DNA of 64,000 nt from Onstottus_B arcticum. GTDB taxonomy: Bacteria > Acidobacteriota > Blastocatellia > UBA7656. Every line of letters starts with the position of its first letter. Position 1 is the first letter of the stretch. The position numbers and the translations under genes are program-made. The stretch is from positions 62,001 to 126,000 of the forward strand of contig JBBPIE010000008.1 in NCBI GenBank assembly GCA_038040485.1, read 5' to 3'. The notes under the pieces are model-generated. The model made no database searches. It saw only the letters and a list, made by a program, of their open reading frames with translations, and had not been told where the DNA came from. Positions 43,113 through 51,810 of the stretch are shown piece by piece.

Positions 43113-44207
43113 CTATTCCCTCATAAGGAAGACATCAGCGGCCCAACGGCGACTAAATGGTCCAGGAGGTGAGAACTCTACCTTAGCTCGATAGCGAAAT
43201 AGATTTCCATATCGGTCCTGCCGTCTTGATTCTTTGTAATCGAGGTCAATCGACACGACACCTTTTGAGGCTAGCGGGTGCAGTTCGCTGGCATCTGACA
43301 CACCATCATGATTTGCATCTTGCCACAGCCGTAGTAAGGCAAAGACGGCATCATTTTCGTCAATCTTGCCGTCTCCGTTGCCGCCTTTTGCGGGCTTATC
43401 ATATTCAGCTAAAGCAATAAAACCATTAGGGGAAGACGACGCTGTCTGTGGAGTCAGGTTACCGAAGAGTTCTGTCCCATTGTCTATTCGTCCGTTGTTG
43501 TTCCTGTCTAAGACCAGAAATGCATCATCCGAATTAGGCATCGTCCAAGCGAGCCTGCGTGGATTGCCTGTTCCGTCAAAGTCGAACACCACCCCATCGG
43601 CTGCGTTGGTAAGATCAAATTCATTCCCTTCAACGTCTATAATAATGGGCGTGTCGTATAGGCATTCACAATTTCTGTTGATCCAATATCCTCCGTCGGC
43701 CTGGCAAAATGCCCTGTCCTGCGGGTTGCATCCTCCGCCAATTGTGCCAGGCGACTGGACAACAACGCTGACGTTAGCAGTTAGAGGCGCAATCACCGCA
43801 GCGCCCGTCGCACTATCAAGGCTGAATTGGAGAGTAACGGTTCCGGTATTGGTATTCTCTCCGTTAGTGGTCATCCTAAAAGTGAAACCTGTTGATTGAC
43901 CGCCGCCGCCCAATACTTTCGTTTGTGTGCGCGCATCAACCGCATAGGCAACGCTGCTAGAATTGCCGAAATCGAGAAAATCAACCTTTGCAGTGGCCGT
44001 ATTGGGAACATCTGCAGATGTTACGACTTGTACTGTGAATTGTACGGAATCGTTGCTTGCATAAACGGCCACTTTATTCTGTGATGTATTTCCTAACTTT
44101 ACGTTAGCAACTGGACGGCAATACGCTAAAGGACTACTAGAAGGCAAAAGGACACCGCCAGAGACCAATAAGATGCTTAAAAGTGAAAGGCCAATATGCT
44201 TAGACAT
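43113..44207 (-). CDS. Exported protein with Asp-rich, EF-hand-like calcium motifs
   Basis: 364 residues from the ATG at 44207, preceded by GGAGGAGGG. A signal peptide (hydrophobic core residues 6-25) leads into a beta-sandwich domain (KVAVYASNDSVQFTVQV) and a second domain with two Asp-rich loops, DRNNNGRIDNGTELFGN and DANHDGVSDASELHP. Such DxNxDGxxD loops bind Ca2+ in EF-hand/dockerin-like proteins. A cysteine-rich linker (AFCQADGGYWINRNCECL) joins the two. In many Acidobacteria-like genomes this kind of protein precedes an Rhs gene, as here, so it may be a secreted partner of the broken Rhs protein; that link is inference. Confidence 0.8.
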   Translation of the reverse strand: MSKHIGLSLLSILLVSGGVLLPSSSPLAYCRPVANVKLGNTSQNKVAVYASNDSVQFTVQVVTSADVPNTATAKVDFLDFGNSSSVAYAVDARTQTKVLGGGGQSTGFTFRMTTNGENTNTGTVTLQFSLDSATGAAVIAPLTANVSVVVQSPGTIGGGCNPQDRAFCQADGGYWINRNCECLYDTPIIIDVEGNEFDLTNAADGVVFDFDGTGNPRRLAWTMPNSDDAFLVLDRNNNGRIDNGTELFGNLTPQTASSSPNGFIALAEYDKPAKGGNGDGKIDENDAVFALLRLWQDANHDGVSDASELHPLASKGVVSIDLDYKESRRQDRYGNLFRYRAKVEFSPPGPFSRRWAADVFLMRE

Positions 44208-44336
44208 TTCCAATCCCTCCTCCCAAGGTTATGTGGGATCAGTCCTACTGAGTGCTCCCAGCCTACAGATGGAGTGCGGCCCGGTCAATGCTGAGTGTCC
44301 CGCTTTGTCACTATTTCTTTACGAGCAGATTCTTCC

Positions 44337-44555
44337 TCAAGCGCATGCGTCGGTCTTTACCAGACATCCGCTACACACGCGATAAGAAGTGCCCGCAACT
44401 TTGACAGTGTATACTTTGCCTTCTTCGATGTAGCGGTGGATAGTCCTTCTATGCACATCAGCAAGTTGAGCAGCGCTTCGGATTTGGATGAATTTGGAGT
44501 ACTCCTTGGACAAGGGACACCAGATTTTGTCGCCTTCAATTTGTGAACTGGAGAT
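44337..44555 (-). CDS. Tiny helix-turn-helix (excisionase-like) ORF without canonical start
   Basis: A frame of about 70 codons ends at 44337 (TGA). It reads WCPLSKEYSKF, then an excisionase/MerR-like helix-turn-helix IRSAAQLADVHRRTIHRYI, a wing (EEGKVYTVKVAGTSYRV) and a Cys-containing end CSGCLVKTDACA. A strong GAGGAGG lies upstream, but in frame the next plausible codon is ATC at 44555, and no ATG, GTG or TTG occurs before the upstream TAA. The N-terminus may be mutated, or initiation may use a rare codon. It lies upstream of the exported Ca-motif gene on the same strand and could regulate it. Confidence 0.55.
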   Translation of the reverse strand: MSSSQIEGDKIWCPLSKEYSKFIQIRSAAQLADVHRRTIHRYIEEGKVYTVKVAGTSYRVCSGCLVKTDACA

Positions 44556-44599
44556 AGCTTTCCTCCTCAGCGGTCTAACTCTTGTTTATCTGCTCTCCA

Positions 44600-44718
44600 G
44601 TTCGTAGTCCCGCCTTCAGGCGGAATCTCGAACTGCGATGACTTCGCGAGTTGCTCCGTTTCCGACGGTCTCAAACACAATTCCCGTCAGAATTCCGCCT
44701 GAAGGCGGGACTACGAAC
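44600..44718. repeat. Perfect 27-bp inverted repeat element
   Basis: The left arm at 44600-44626 and the right arm at 44692-44718 are exact reverse complements over 27 bases; each arm itself contains a smaller palindrome (CCGCCTTCAGGCGG). The core GTTCGTAGTCCCGCCT recurs at 47128. This looks like a dispersed REP/MITE-like element, not a terminator: the loop is 65 bases and there is no T-run. Confidence 0.85.
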
Positions 44719-44842
44719 CTTCAGCAGCCTGTCAGGCGCGCGACCTCTTTGGGGCGCGCCAATTCCTTTGACGCTGGAAGCGCGCGAGATCGGCGAGTTT
44801 GGGCTGCCCACCTGGCAGCCCGTCCCGCCTGTTGCTGTTACA

Positions 44843-45295
44843 TCATCTGCTGCTTTGAGCCGCTTGCCTGATCTTGCTCAACTTGCCGTTGTACAGACGC
44901 GCGGCAATTTCGCGATCCGGCATGTACTCGAAGGCGAATTCGATAAAGCAGGTAGTCGTTAGACGCACCGCACGGACGCCCTCGACGCCCTGCTCGATAG
45001 CGGCGATCATCGCAGTGATGATGCGTCGAATCCGTTTGCACTGTGCTTCGCGGGCCATCTGCTTGATCAGGAGTAGATTCAATTTACCGTTGCCTGCTTG
45101 TTGTCCACGTGGTGCGTTAATGGCCTTCGCAGCTTCATCGATGACCAGCAAACACAAAGCAGCATCTTGAGCCTCACGAGTTTTCAAGTTGGCGGCGAGT
45201 TCTCGGATTTCGCTTTCGGGGACAACGAAGCCATCGGGAAATCTTCGTCTTGGTGATTTAGCGCTTGTTCTTTTGCTTCTTTCTTTTATACTCAT
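44843..45295 (-). CDS. Hypothetical protein, possibly mobile-element-derived
   Basis: 150 residues with AAAGGAC before the ATG. Basic N-terminus (KRTSAKSPRRRFPDG), then two helical segments (REAQDAALCLLVIDEAAKAI, IRRIITAMIAAIEQGVEGV) and a C-terminal part with MPDREIAARLYNGKLSKIR. I do not recognise a family. The basic start and helical content suggest nucleic-acid binding. It is alone, flanked by palindromic repeats, in a region of fragments. Confidence 0.6.
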   Translation of the reverse strand: MSIKERSKRTSAKSPRRRFPDGFVVPESEIRELAANLKTREAQDAALCLLVIDEAAKAINAPRGQQAGNGKLNLLLIKQMAREAQCKRIRRIITAMIAAIEQGVEGVRAVRLTTTCFIEFAFEYMPDREIAARLYNGKLSKIRQAAQSSR

Positions 45296-45435
45296 GGCCG
45301 TCCTTTCGGCGCGATGGCGTGTTTAAGGCAGACGAATCCTAGGGCACGCCGCCGTGCTGTTAGACAGGGTGGGCCGTGCTCGTCAAAGTGCGGCCCAACC
45401 CGTAGTTCTGATCGATGTTTTGTTTGCTGGTTGGT

Positions 45436-46473
45436 TTAGGAAAGGACGGGTGGCGCTCGAGACGCGATGCAGGTTAGCACCCGGTTAAGGATGCAGTTAG
45501 TCGTTTCATCGTAGGGAATTGCCGGAGTTGTGGTATTCGGGTCTCTAGCTCTTTGGAAAGAAATGTTTGGATGTGCAGGCCAAGCTGAGGCGGGCACTCT
45601 TGATGGCTCGCGATTCGGTTCCGGTTCGACGTCTGGTGACGGTGCCTTTTCCGGAACACGACTGACGGCGACTACTGACGGCGTGGCGGCGAGGCGCTTG
45701 GCTGCGATCTCATCGCGAGTTTCGGCCCAATTCGGATAAGCCGGAGCATAAGGCGAAGCGAGAGCCGGCTCTAACACCGCTGAGGCTTCGGCGATGCGGC
45801 CTAACTCCCCTAGTTCAACTGCCAAATCGTTGCAATATTCGTAGAAGTAGTAGGGTTGTTGTTTTGCGGCCAGATTAACAAGCGGTCTTAGATTCTTAAG
45901 ATCGGACACAGCGCCTCTATGATCTCCATCAAGACCTCTGATCGTCGATATTTCCCAACGCGCAAGCAACGTGGTTTGCAAGCCGCGTCCATTCCGATCC
46001 GACGCCGCTCGCAATGCCTCGAGTTGAAATCTGAGGGCTTCATCAAGGTGTCCGAGATCGTGGTGAACCGCGCCCAACCCTTGAATCGCTCGCGCCCTGT
46101 AGGTGGGCGACGCATTGTCAGCAACGGTTTCAAGCAGCTTTTGGGCTTCGTTTATCCGTCCCCTTCTTTTGATGTTAAGAGCAGCGTAGTAAAGACCTAT
46201 TTGCCGCGACGCCTCTACGGGCAAGCTCATCAATACCCTGCTCACGTCTTCGAGCGTGTCCAGGTCACGCCGGATGTAAGCTTGCTCCGCAAAGCGAATC
46301 AATTGATTGGTGAGCTTGACGAATAGTTCGTGTGAGTGGAGGGTCTGGGCCAAATGCCAGGCAACAATATGTCGAAGCAATCCATCGTGGCTGACTACGA
46401 TCTCCGAGTCAGCTAATTCCACATTGGAGGAACAACCCGTGAGAAAACGACTAGTCATTGCGGCTGTCTGCAT
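45436..46473 (-). CDS. TPR-repeat protein
   Basis: Up to 345 residues. Helical repeats with TPR spacing are clear (ALNIKRRGRINEAQKLLETV, GLGAVHHDLGHLDEALRFQ, DLAVELGELGRIAEASAVLE), followed by a Pro/Glu-rich, low-complexity C-terminus. The start is uncertain: the longest version overlaps the divergent small-protein gene by 35 bases; a GTG near 46422 or a later codon would avoid that. No effector or membrane segment is visible. It probably mediates protein contacts; partner unknown. Confidence 0.62.
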   Translation of the reverse strand: MQTAAMTSRFLTGCSSNVELADSEIVVSHDGLLRHIVAWHLAQTLHSHELFVKLTNQLIRFAEQAYIRRDLDTLEDVSRVLMSLPVEASRQIGLYYAALNIKRRGRINEAQKLLETVADNASPTYRARAIQGLGAVHHDLGHLDEALRFQLEALRAASDRNGRGLQTTLLARWEISTIRGLDGDHRGAVSDLKNLRPLVNLAAKQQPYYFYEYCNDLAVELGELGRIAEASAVLEPALASPYAPAYPNWAETRDEIAAKRLAATPSVVAVSRVPEKAPSPDVEPEPNREPSRVPASAWPAHPNISFQRARDPNTTTPAIPYDETTNCILNRVLTCIASRAPPVLS

Positions 46474-46786
46474 CCTTGCTCTTCCGCTTTTTTTTTCCGC
46501 TTCTCAGACTGAGAAATCAAGCAATGCGAATCCATTTGCCACCTCCGCGCTCGCTGGACATAGCACGATGGGCGGCTGGTGCGGCTGCGGCACTGAAGCC
46601 TGCATCTGCGATCCCGGCGAGGAACCGGGTGGCAACAGCACCACACCCGCGTCTGATCCCATTAAGAAGTCTTCGATTCACGGCGCTACCTCAGCAAACG
46701 CAGGTCGAACGACTGGACTGGACTTCGGATCAAGCGCCTTGATGTTTGCGCTCGCGTTCTTGCTTTGGACTAGATTGCGAGCCTGA
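46439..46786 (+). CDS. Small exported Cys/Gly-rich protein with C-terminal membrane anchor
   Basis: 115 residues from the GTG at 46439, eight bases after GGAGG. The N-terminus is a signal peptide (RKRLVIAAVCILALPLFF). The middle is short and cysteine-rich: MGGWCGCGTEACICDPGEE. The C-terminus is a hydrophobic helix followed by Arg (SSALMFALAFLLWTRLRA), like a sorting-type or tail anchor. I do not recognise the family. The four clustered cysteines could bind metal or form disulfides. It is divergent from the TPR protein gene and may be functionally linked to it. Confidence 0.68.
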   Translation: MRKRLVIAAVCILALPLFFSASQTEKSSNANPFATSALAGHSTMGGWCGCGTEACICDPGEEPGGNSTTPASDPIKKSSIHGATSANAGRTTGLDFGSSALMFALAFLLWTRLRA

Positions 46787-47238
46787 ACTTCCAGCGAGTC
46801 CTGGCCCACACTTCAGCAGCTTTACCTCTTCGCCACTTGCGAGACGCGGTGGCTAAGGGACCTTGCGCCCCAGTGGCGGCTCGCATTCTATTACAATTGT
46901 TTCTGATTTGCACTATGAAAAGTGAAGTTACTTTAAGGGTGTCTCACTCTTAAGAGGATGCGTCTAACACGTTTCTTTTCGGGGCAGTCAACATACCCAA
47001 ATCTCGCCCACAGGTTTCTTTCTGATAACTTTCGACATCGGTTTTTCGCCACAATAGCGCTACGCCGGAGAAAACTAATAACTCAGTCACATTGAAGTGA
47101 TGTTCGTAGCCTTGCCTTGAAGCTGATGTTCGTAGTCCCGCCTTTAGGCGGAAGAGCCAAGCGGATTCCGGCTGAAGCCGGTACTACGAACATCCATCAA
47201 TAACAACGTGACTGACTACTAGTGGCCAATGATTACGC
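46787..47238. other. Intergenic region with a palindromic repeat
   Basis: About 450 bases without a gene. Apart from the inverted repeat at 47128-47191 and a partial extra copy of its start at 47102, the sequence shows nothing I can interpret. It is somewhat AT-rich. Confidence 0.5.
47128..47191. repeat. Imperfect inverted repeat of the same family as 44600-44718
   Basis: The left arm starts GTTCGTAGTCCCGCCT (47128 onward) and the right arm ends GGTACTACGAAC at 47191; the arms are complementary with several mismatches. The left end matches the left end of the 44600 element for 16 bases, so the two belong to one dispersed family. A further partial copy (GTTCGTAG) begins at 47102. Confidence 0.75.
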
Positions 47239-47877
47239 TCAATTGCGGAGTTTCGAAACCATATCATCGCCAACGTCGAGCCTGCTAAGCGGGCTCGACA
47301 ACTCGCGATTGATGCGGCCGGTTCCTTGGCGCGCAGGACTCTCGATAGGGTTAGGCGGTGTTGGACCGGCGTCGGTTTCGGTGGGAAGGCTGACCGGCTG
47401 AGTGTGGGAACGTTGTCCGGCAGGTTTGGCGGGAAGTTCAGCCAGCCGCTGGCTCGGACGAATCAAGCCGCTTGCCGCAAGCTGTGAGCCGTTCAAACCG
47501 CCCGTAGCTCGCGGCTGTAGCGCCGGATCGAGCAGCTTTGGACCCACCTTCGCATCGATGATGCCGCCGATGCTGCGGAAGAGCTTTACGACTCCGAGAA
47601 GAGCCAGCGCCAGCGACCAAACAAGAAGCCACGACGCGAGCGGTTTGACCAGAAAGTAGGGAAGGGCTGCTGCTAGTAGAATGGCGGCGCCAACCGCTGA
47701 ACCCTGGATGCCGTCACTGATTTGCTTGCGCGCGTGTTTGAACTCGCGGTCGCGTATTGGGTCGGAGACCACCGCGACCCCGCTGAGCGCTTGCGTAATT
47801 GCGCTCAGATTCATCCCACACACTTTGCAAAACTTTGCTCCTTCGTTTGCTTGAGTAGAGCAGCCAGGGCAATACAT
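47239..47877 (-). CDS. Zinc-ribbon membrane protein
   Basis: About 212 residues from the ATG at 47877, preceded by GGAGAAGG; the open frame starts 15 codons earlier. An N-terminal zinc ribbon has two CXXC pairs (MYCPGCS and KFCKVCG). Two membrane helices follow (AVGAAILLAAALPYFL and WLLVWSLALALLGVV), then a Pro/Ser-rich tail of about 90 residues. Such zinc_ribbon_2 membrane proteins are common in Acidobacteria-like genomes and mostly uncharacterised. It is divergent from the M16 homologue gene. Confidence 0.75.
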   Translation of the reverse strand: MYCPGCSTQANEGAKFCKVCGMNLSAITQALSGVAVVSDPIRDREFKHARKQISDGIQGSAVGAAILLAAALPYFLVKPLASWLLVWSLALALLGVVKLFRSIGGIIDAKVGPKLLDPALQPRATGGLNGSQLAASGLIRPSQRLAELPAKPAGQRSHTQPVSLPTETDAGPTPPNPIESPARQGTGRINRELSSPLSRLDVGDDMVSKLRN

Positions 47878-48089
47878 GAGCCTTCTCCGAGTCTCACAAC
47901 ATAACTCTCTTGGCAGGGGCAAAAGCCTTCAGGCGCGTCGTTCATCAATCACGAGGGCCGGTTGGCGGCGTTTGGATGGGGGTCAACGGCAGGAAGTATA
48001 GCACGAAAGGTTTGCGGGCTCTACACAAAGGTTGACGCGCTTTTGGCCGCTCGTTAGACTCGACGTTAATCCAGTTCGGGAGGGGTTCT

Positions 48090-49475
48090 TTGGTTGTAAC
48101 GATGCGGTTGGTGCTTGCGTGCGTTCTTGTTGCTCTTGTACCGGGTGCGAATCCATGCGCGGAGCGTCGCGTCCAGATGCAGCGGCAAGCTTCGCCCTTC
48201 CTATTGCCCATTGTAAAGCGCGATTCACTTTTGAACGGGCTTCAGCTCATCGTCCTGGAGCAATCGGGAACAGGCAGCGTTTCCACACGACTACGAATAA
48301 ACAGCGGCGCCCTCTTTGACCTTGCTGGCAAGGGCGGGCTGGCAGACCTGACTGCGGGGATGTTGCTCCGAGGTGGAGGCGGGTTTGATGCAAAGGGCAT
48401 AAGTGAGATCGTCGAGCGCTCAGGATTCACGATCAACGTCTCGGTCGGCTGGGACACGACCAACATAGTGATTAGCGGACCGGCCGATTCACTCGAGGGG
48501 ATATTCGACTTGCTCGGCCGGTTTGTTATTGCGCCCGCGTTCGATCAGAAGGAACTCGACAAGCTGAAGCCAATCCACATAGCTTCAGCCAAACAGGAGC
48601 TCTCGGATGACGCCGAGGCTCTGCGTCGAAAAGCGATCGAGGCCGTCTTCGGAACCAATCCGTTTGGAAGACCTCCTCGCGGGACGCCGGAATCGATCGC
48701 TCAGATTACACGACAGGATCTCCTGTACTATCATTCGCGGCTCTACCTTGCTAACAATGCCGAGCTGGTCGTGAGCGGCGACGCCACTGCTGAACAAGTC
48801 ACAAGGCTCGGACGCGCCAAGCTAGGCGCGTGGAAGAAGGGCGAAAAGGTCGCGCCCACGTTCAGGCCGCCGGTCCCGCGCTCGGCGAGAACGGTCTCAA
48901 TTCTTGACCGGCCCGATTCTCAGGTCACGAAGGCGGCGTCCGTACAAATCGGTTTCTCGCGTCGAAGCGACGATTACTTCGCGGCGGTGATCATGCTCGA
49001 TCTGCTTTCGCGCAGTTGTTCCGCTATTGCAGACGGCACGCCCGGCGCAACCGTTGACCTCGAACACGAAGCGGGCCAGCTCGCGGGACCTCTGTGCTTG
49101 AAGCTTAAATCCAACACTTCCGACGTCGCGGTTCTTTTGAATTCGGTGTACGCCGCCATGGCGAGCTTGCAGACGCAGCCGCCGGCAAGCGAAATGGTCG
49201 AGTCGGCGAAGTCGCGTTTGATCAATGCAATGACGGAGAGGCTTAGGACTAATGATGGTGTCGCGGAAGTGATTCTCGATATCGAAACCTATGGCCTGGG
49301 CCGCGACTACTTGATCAATCTCGCCGATAGGGTGGCGGCGTTGACGCCTGCCGAGGTGCAGCGTGCCGCGCAGAGCTATCTGAAACCCAAGTCGGCGGCA
49401 GTAGTCGTCGCCGGACCCGCAAGCAAGCTCGAACCCGGCCTCAAGGCGCTCGGTGCGGTCACGGTGTCCAAGTGA
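48090..49475 (+). CDS. M16-family (pitrilysin/processing-peptidase-like) protein, probably non-catalytic
   Basis: 461 residues. A GGGAGGGG lies just upstream of the TTG at 48090; an ATG 12 bases later is the alternative. A signal peptide (LVLACVLVALVPG) is present. The M16 N-domain (LLNGLQLIVLEQSG, INSGALFDLAGKGGLADLTA) and C-domain (SVQIGFSRRSDDYFAAVIML) are recognisable. Where active M16 enzymes have HXXEH, this protein has GLADL, so the zinc ligands and catalytic Glu are missing. Non-catalytic M16 subunits normally pair with an active one; none adjoins here. Its stop overlaps the menG/ubiE start (ATGA). Confidence 0.85.
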   Translation: MVVTMRLVLACVLVALVPGANPCAERRVQMQRQASPFLLPIVKRDSLLNGLQLIVLEQSGTGSVSTRLRINSGALFDLAGKGGLADLTAGMLLRGGGGFDAKGISEIVERSGFTINVSVGWDTTNIVISGPADSLEGIFDLLGRFVIAPAFDQKELDKLKPIHIASAKQELSDDAEALRRKAIEAVFGTNPFGRPPRGTPESIAQITRQDLLYYHSRLYLANNAELVVSGDATAEQVTRLGRAKLGAWKKGEKVAPTFRPPVPRSARTVSILDRPDSQVTKAASVQIGFSRRSDDYFAAVIMLDLLSRSCSAIADGTPGATVDLEHEAGQLAGPLCLKLKSNTSDVAVLLNSVYAAMASLQTQPPASEMVESAKSRLINAMTERLRTNDGVAEVILDIETYGLGRDYLINLADRVAALTPAEVQRAAQSYLKPKSAAVVVAGPASKLEPGLKALGAVTVSK

Positions 49476-50227
49476 TGGGTGGATCCGGCCCGTCGGACCC
49501 GATGCAAACAAGAACAAATTCAGACGATCTGAAGGGCGAGGGAAAAGGCGCGCGTGTGCGAACGATGTTTGCCGAGATCGCGCCCCGGTACGATCTGCTG
49601 AATCACGTTCTCTCGTTGAACATCGACAAGCGTTGGCGGCGCTTCGTGATAAGGAAGGTCGCGGGTGGCTTGCGCGAACCGGGGTCGAAGGCGCTCGATC
49701 TTTGCTGCGGCACAGCCGAGCTGTCGATCGCGCTTGCTGCGCTGGCGCCGACGGTGGGCGTCGATTTTTGTCATCCGATGCTGGAGATTGGGCTCAAGAA
49801 GCTTCAGGCACGAGCGCTTCCCGTCGAGCTGGTGGAAGGCGACGCGCTTATGTGTCCGATGGGTGATGAACGCTTCGATGTTGTGACGATGGCGTTTGGG
49901 CTGAGGAACCTTGAGAGCGTCAGCGCCGGATTGCGCGAAGTGTTCCGCTTGTTGAAGCCTGGTGGACGCGCGGCGGTGCTCGAGTTCTCACACCCTCAGA
50001 TGCCTGTTTTTCGAAGCCTCTTTCACTTCTACTTTACGCGCGTGCTTCCTCGCATCGGAAATGCGGTCTCGGGCTCGAGCTTCGCGTATCGGTACTTGCC
50101 GGATTCGGTGCTTGCGTTCCCGGATCAGAACGAGCTTGCGCAAACGATGCGAGCGGTTGGTTTTTCAAGCGTCAGATATTACAATCTCGCAGGCGGAATC
50201 GCCGCCGTGCACTTGGGCGACAAATAG
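49472..50227 (+). CDS. ubiE: Demethylmenaquinone methyltransferase (MenG/UbiE)
   Basis: 251 residues, coupled to the M16 gene by an ATGA overlap. A class I SAM-dependent methyltransferase with the UbiE signature: MFAEIAPRYDLLNHVLSLNIDKRWR, motif I ALDLCCGTAELS, FDVVTMAFGLRNL and VLEFSHP. The last step of menaquinone (and ubiquinone) synthesis is C-methylation of the quinone ring. Menaquinone is the likely quinone in an acidobacterium. The pairing with an M16 homologue has no obvious functional reason. Confidence 0.94.
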   Translation: MMGGSGPSDPMQTRTNSDDLKGEGKGARVRTMFAEIAPRYDLLNHVLSLNIDKRWRRFVIRKVAGGLREPGSKALDLCCGTAELSIALAALAPTVGVDFCHPMLEIGLKKLQARALPVELVEGDALMCPMGDERFDVVTMAFGLRNLESVSAGLREVFRLLKPGGRAAVLEFSHPQMPVFRSLFHFYFTRVLPRIGNAVSGSSFAYRYLPDSVLAFPDQNELAQTMRAVGFSSVRYYNLAGGIAAVHLGDK

Positions 50228-50309
50228 ACAGTCCAGAGTTCAGTCTTGAGATTGCGAGGCGCAAGGCCAGCTACAGCTTGAGCTCTGAACCAATTCGCAA
50301 AAAGGAAAG

Positions 50310-51746
50310 ATGAGTACAGACGCAATCAAGTTTTTCTTCGACCGGTACGGTTTGACCGCCAGCGATGTGGACAAACTACTGGCCACTGCGCTCGCGCGTG
50401 GCGGCGACTATGCCGACCTTTACTTTGAACACCGCGTCGGCTCGTCAGTCAACATCGAGGAACAAATCATCAAGTCGGCGTCCAGATCGGTAATTCAGGG
50501 CGTCGGCGTTCGCGTGATCATCGGTGAGAAAACCGGCTACGCCTACACCGACGAAATTGAGTTCGAGGCGATTCGCAGGGCGGCCGAGACCGCAAGCCAC
50601 ATTGCGCGAACAGGAGGCAGCAAGACTCCGGTTGCTGTCAGCGCGACGACCGGCGAATTGAACTTGTACCCGGTTGAAACGCCGCTCTCTTCGGTTGAGC
50701 TGGCGACCAAGATCGGCTTGATCAAGCGCGGAGACGAAGTGGCGCGTCGTTACGACCCGCGAATACGAGAGGTGCAGTCATCGATCAACGACGAGATGAA
50801 GTACGTGATGATTGCCTCGTCTGACGGAAGGTTGATCGGCGACATTCAACCCATGGCGCGTTTTGGGCTTAGCTGTATCGCAGACGACGATGGAAACCTT
50901 CAGGTCGGCCGGGCCGGGGGCGGCGGCCGAATCGGGCTGGATTTCTTCGAGAACGAGTTGACGGCCGAGCATCTCGGTGAAGAAGCCGCGCGCCAGGCGA
51001 TCACTCAGCTCCAGGCGGTCGATACTCCCGCAGGCAAGTTCGAGGTGGTGCTGGGGCCCGGCTGGCCCGGCATCCTGCTGCACGAAGCGGTAGGCCACGG
51101 GTTGGAGTCGGACTTCAACCGCAAGCAGACCTCGGCGTTCTCGGGTCTTATCGGCCAGCCTGTTACTTCGGAGTTGTGCACCGTAGTGGACGATGGCGCG
51201 ATCCCGAACCGCCGCGGCTCTTTGAACATCGACGATGAGGGTCACCCTACGAGCCGAACCGTGCTGATCGAGAAAGGGATTCTTCGCGGCTATATGAACG
51301 ACTATTTGAACGCCGGTCTGATGAAGTCCGAGCGCACGGGCAACGGCAGGCGTCAGAGTTACAAACACCCGCCCTTGCCCCGAATGACCAACACGTTCAT
51401 GCTCGCGGGAAACGACACCAGAGAAGACATAATTCGGTCGGTGAAGCGAGGCCTTTACGCCGTTCAATTCGGCGGCGGGCAAGTTGACATCACGAGCGGC
51501 GAGTTCGCGTTCTCAGCTTCCGAGGCGTACCTGATCGAAGACGGAAAGGTCACCGCGCCGGTCAAGGGTGCGACGTTTCGAGGAAACGGGCCCGAGGCGC
51601 TCAAACACGTGACCGCGGTCGGCAACGACCTCGAGCTCGATCCGGGCGTGGGAATGTGCGGCAAGGACGGGCAGAGCATCCCAGTGGGCGTTGGAATTCC
51701 TACGATCAAAATAAGCGAGATGACGGTCGGCGGCACGCGACGATAA
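50310..51746 (+). CDS. tldD: TldD metalloprotease subunit
   Basis: 478 residues, start after AAAAGGAAAG. The zinc protease motif HEAVGHGLESD (HEXXXH) is intact, with PNRRGSLNIDDEGHP and the C-terminal GVGMCGKDGQS typical of TldD. TldD/TldE form a heterodimer that cleaves unstructured peptides, processes leader peptides of some ribosomally made peptides and degrades CcdA. tldE follows after 64 bases. The catalytic subunit is TldD; TldE lacks the zinc motif, as usual. Confidence 0.95.
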   Translation: MSTDAIKFFFDRYGLTASDVDKLLATALARGGDYADLYFEHRVGSSVNIEEQIIKSASRSVIQGVGVRVIIGEKTGYAYTDEIEFEAIRRAAETASHIARTGGSKTPVAVSATTGELNLYPVETPLSSVELATKIGLIKRGDEVARRYDPRIREVQSSINDEMKYVMIASSDGRLIGDIQPMARFGLSCIADDDGNLQVGRAGGGGRIGLDFFENELTAEHLGEEAARQAITQLQAVDTPAGKFEVVLGPGWPGILLHEAVGHGLESDFNRKQTSAFSGLIGQPVTSELCTVVDDGAIPNRRGSLNIDDEGHPTSRTVLIEKGILRGYMNDYLNAGLMKSERTGNGRRQSYKHPPLPRMTNTFMLAGNDTREDIIRSVKRGLYAVQFGGGQVDITSGEFAFSASEAYLIEDGKVTAPVKGATFRGNGPEALKHVTAVGNDLELDPGVGMCGKDGQSIPVGVGIPTIKISEMTVGGTRR

Positions 51747-51810
51747 GACTCGTGCTGCCTGAACTCACCGTCCCACGATTCGCTCGCGGTCTTACGACTC
51801 AAAGTTCTTC

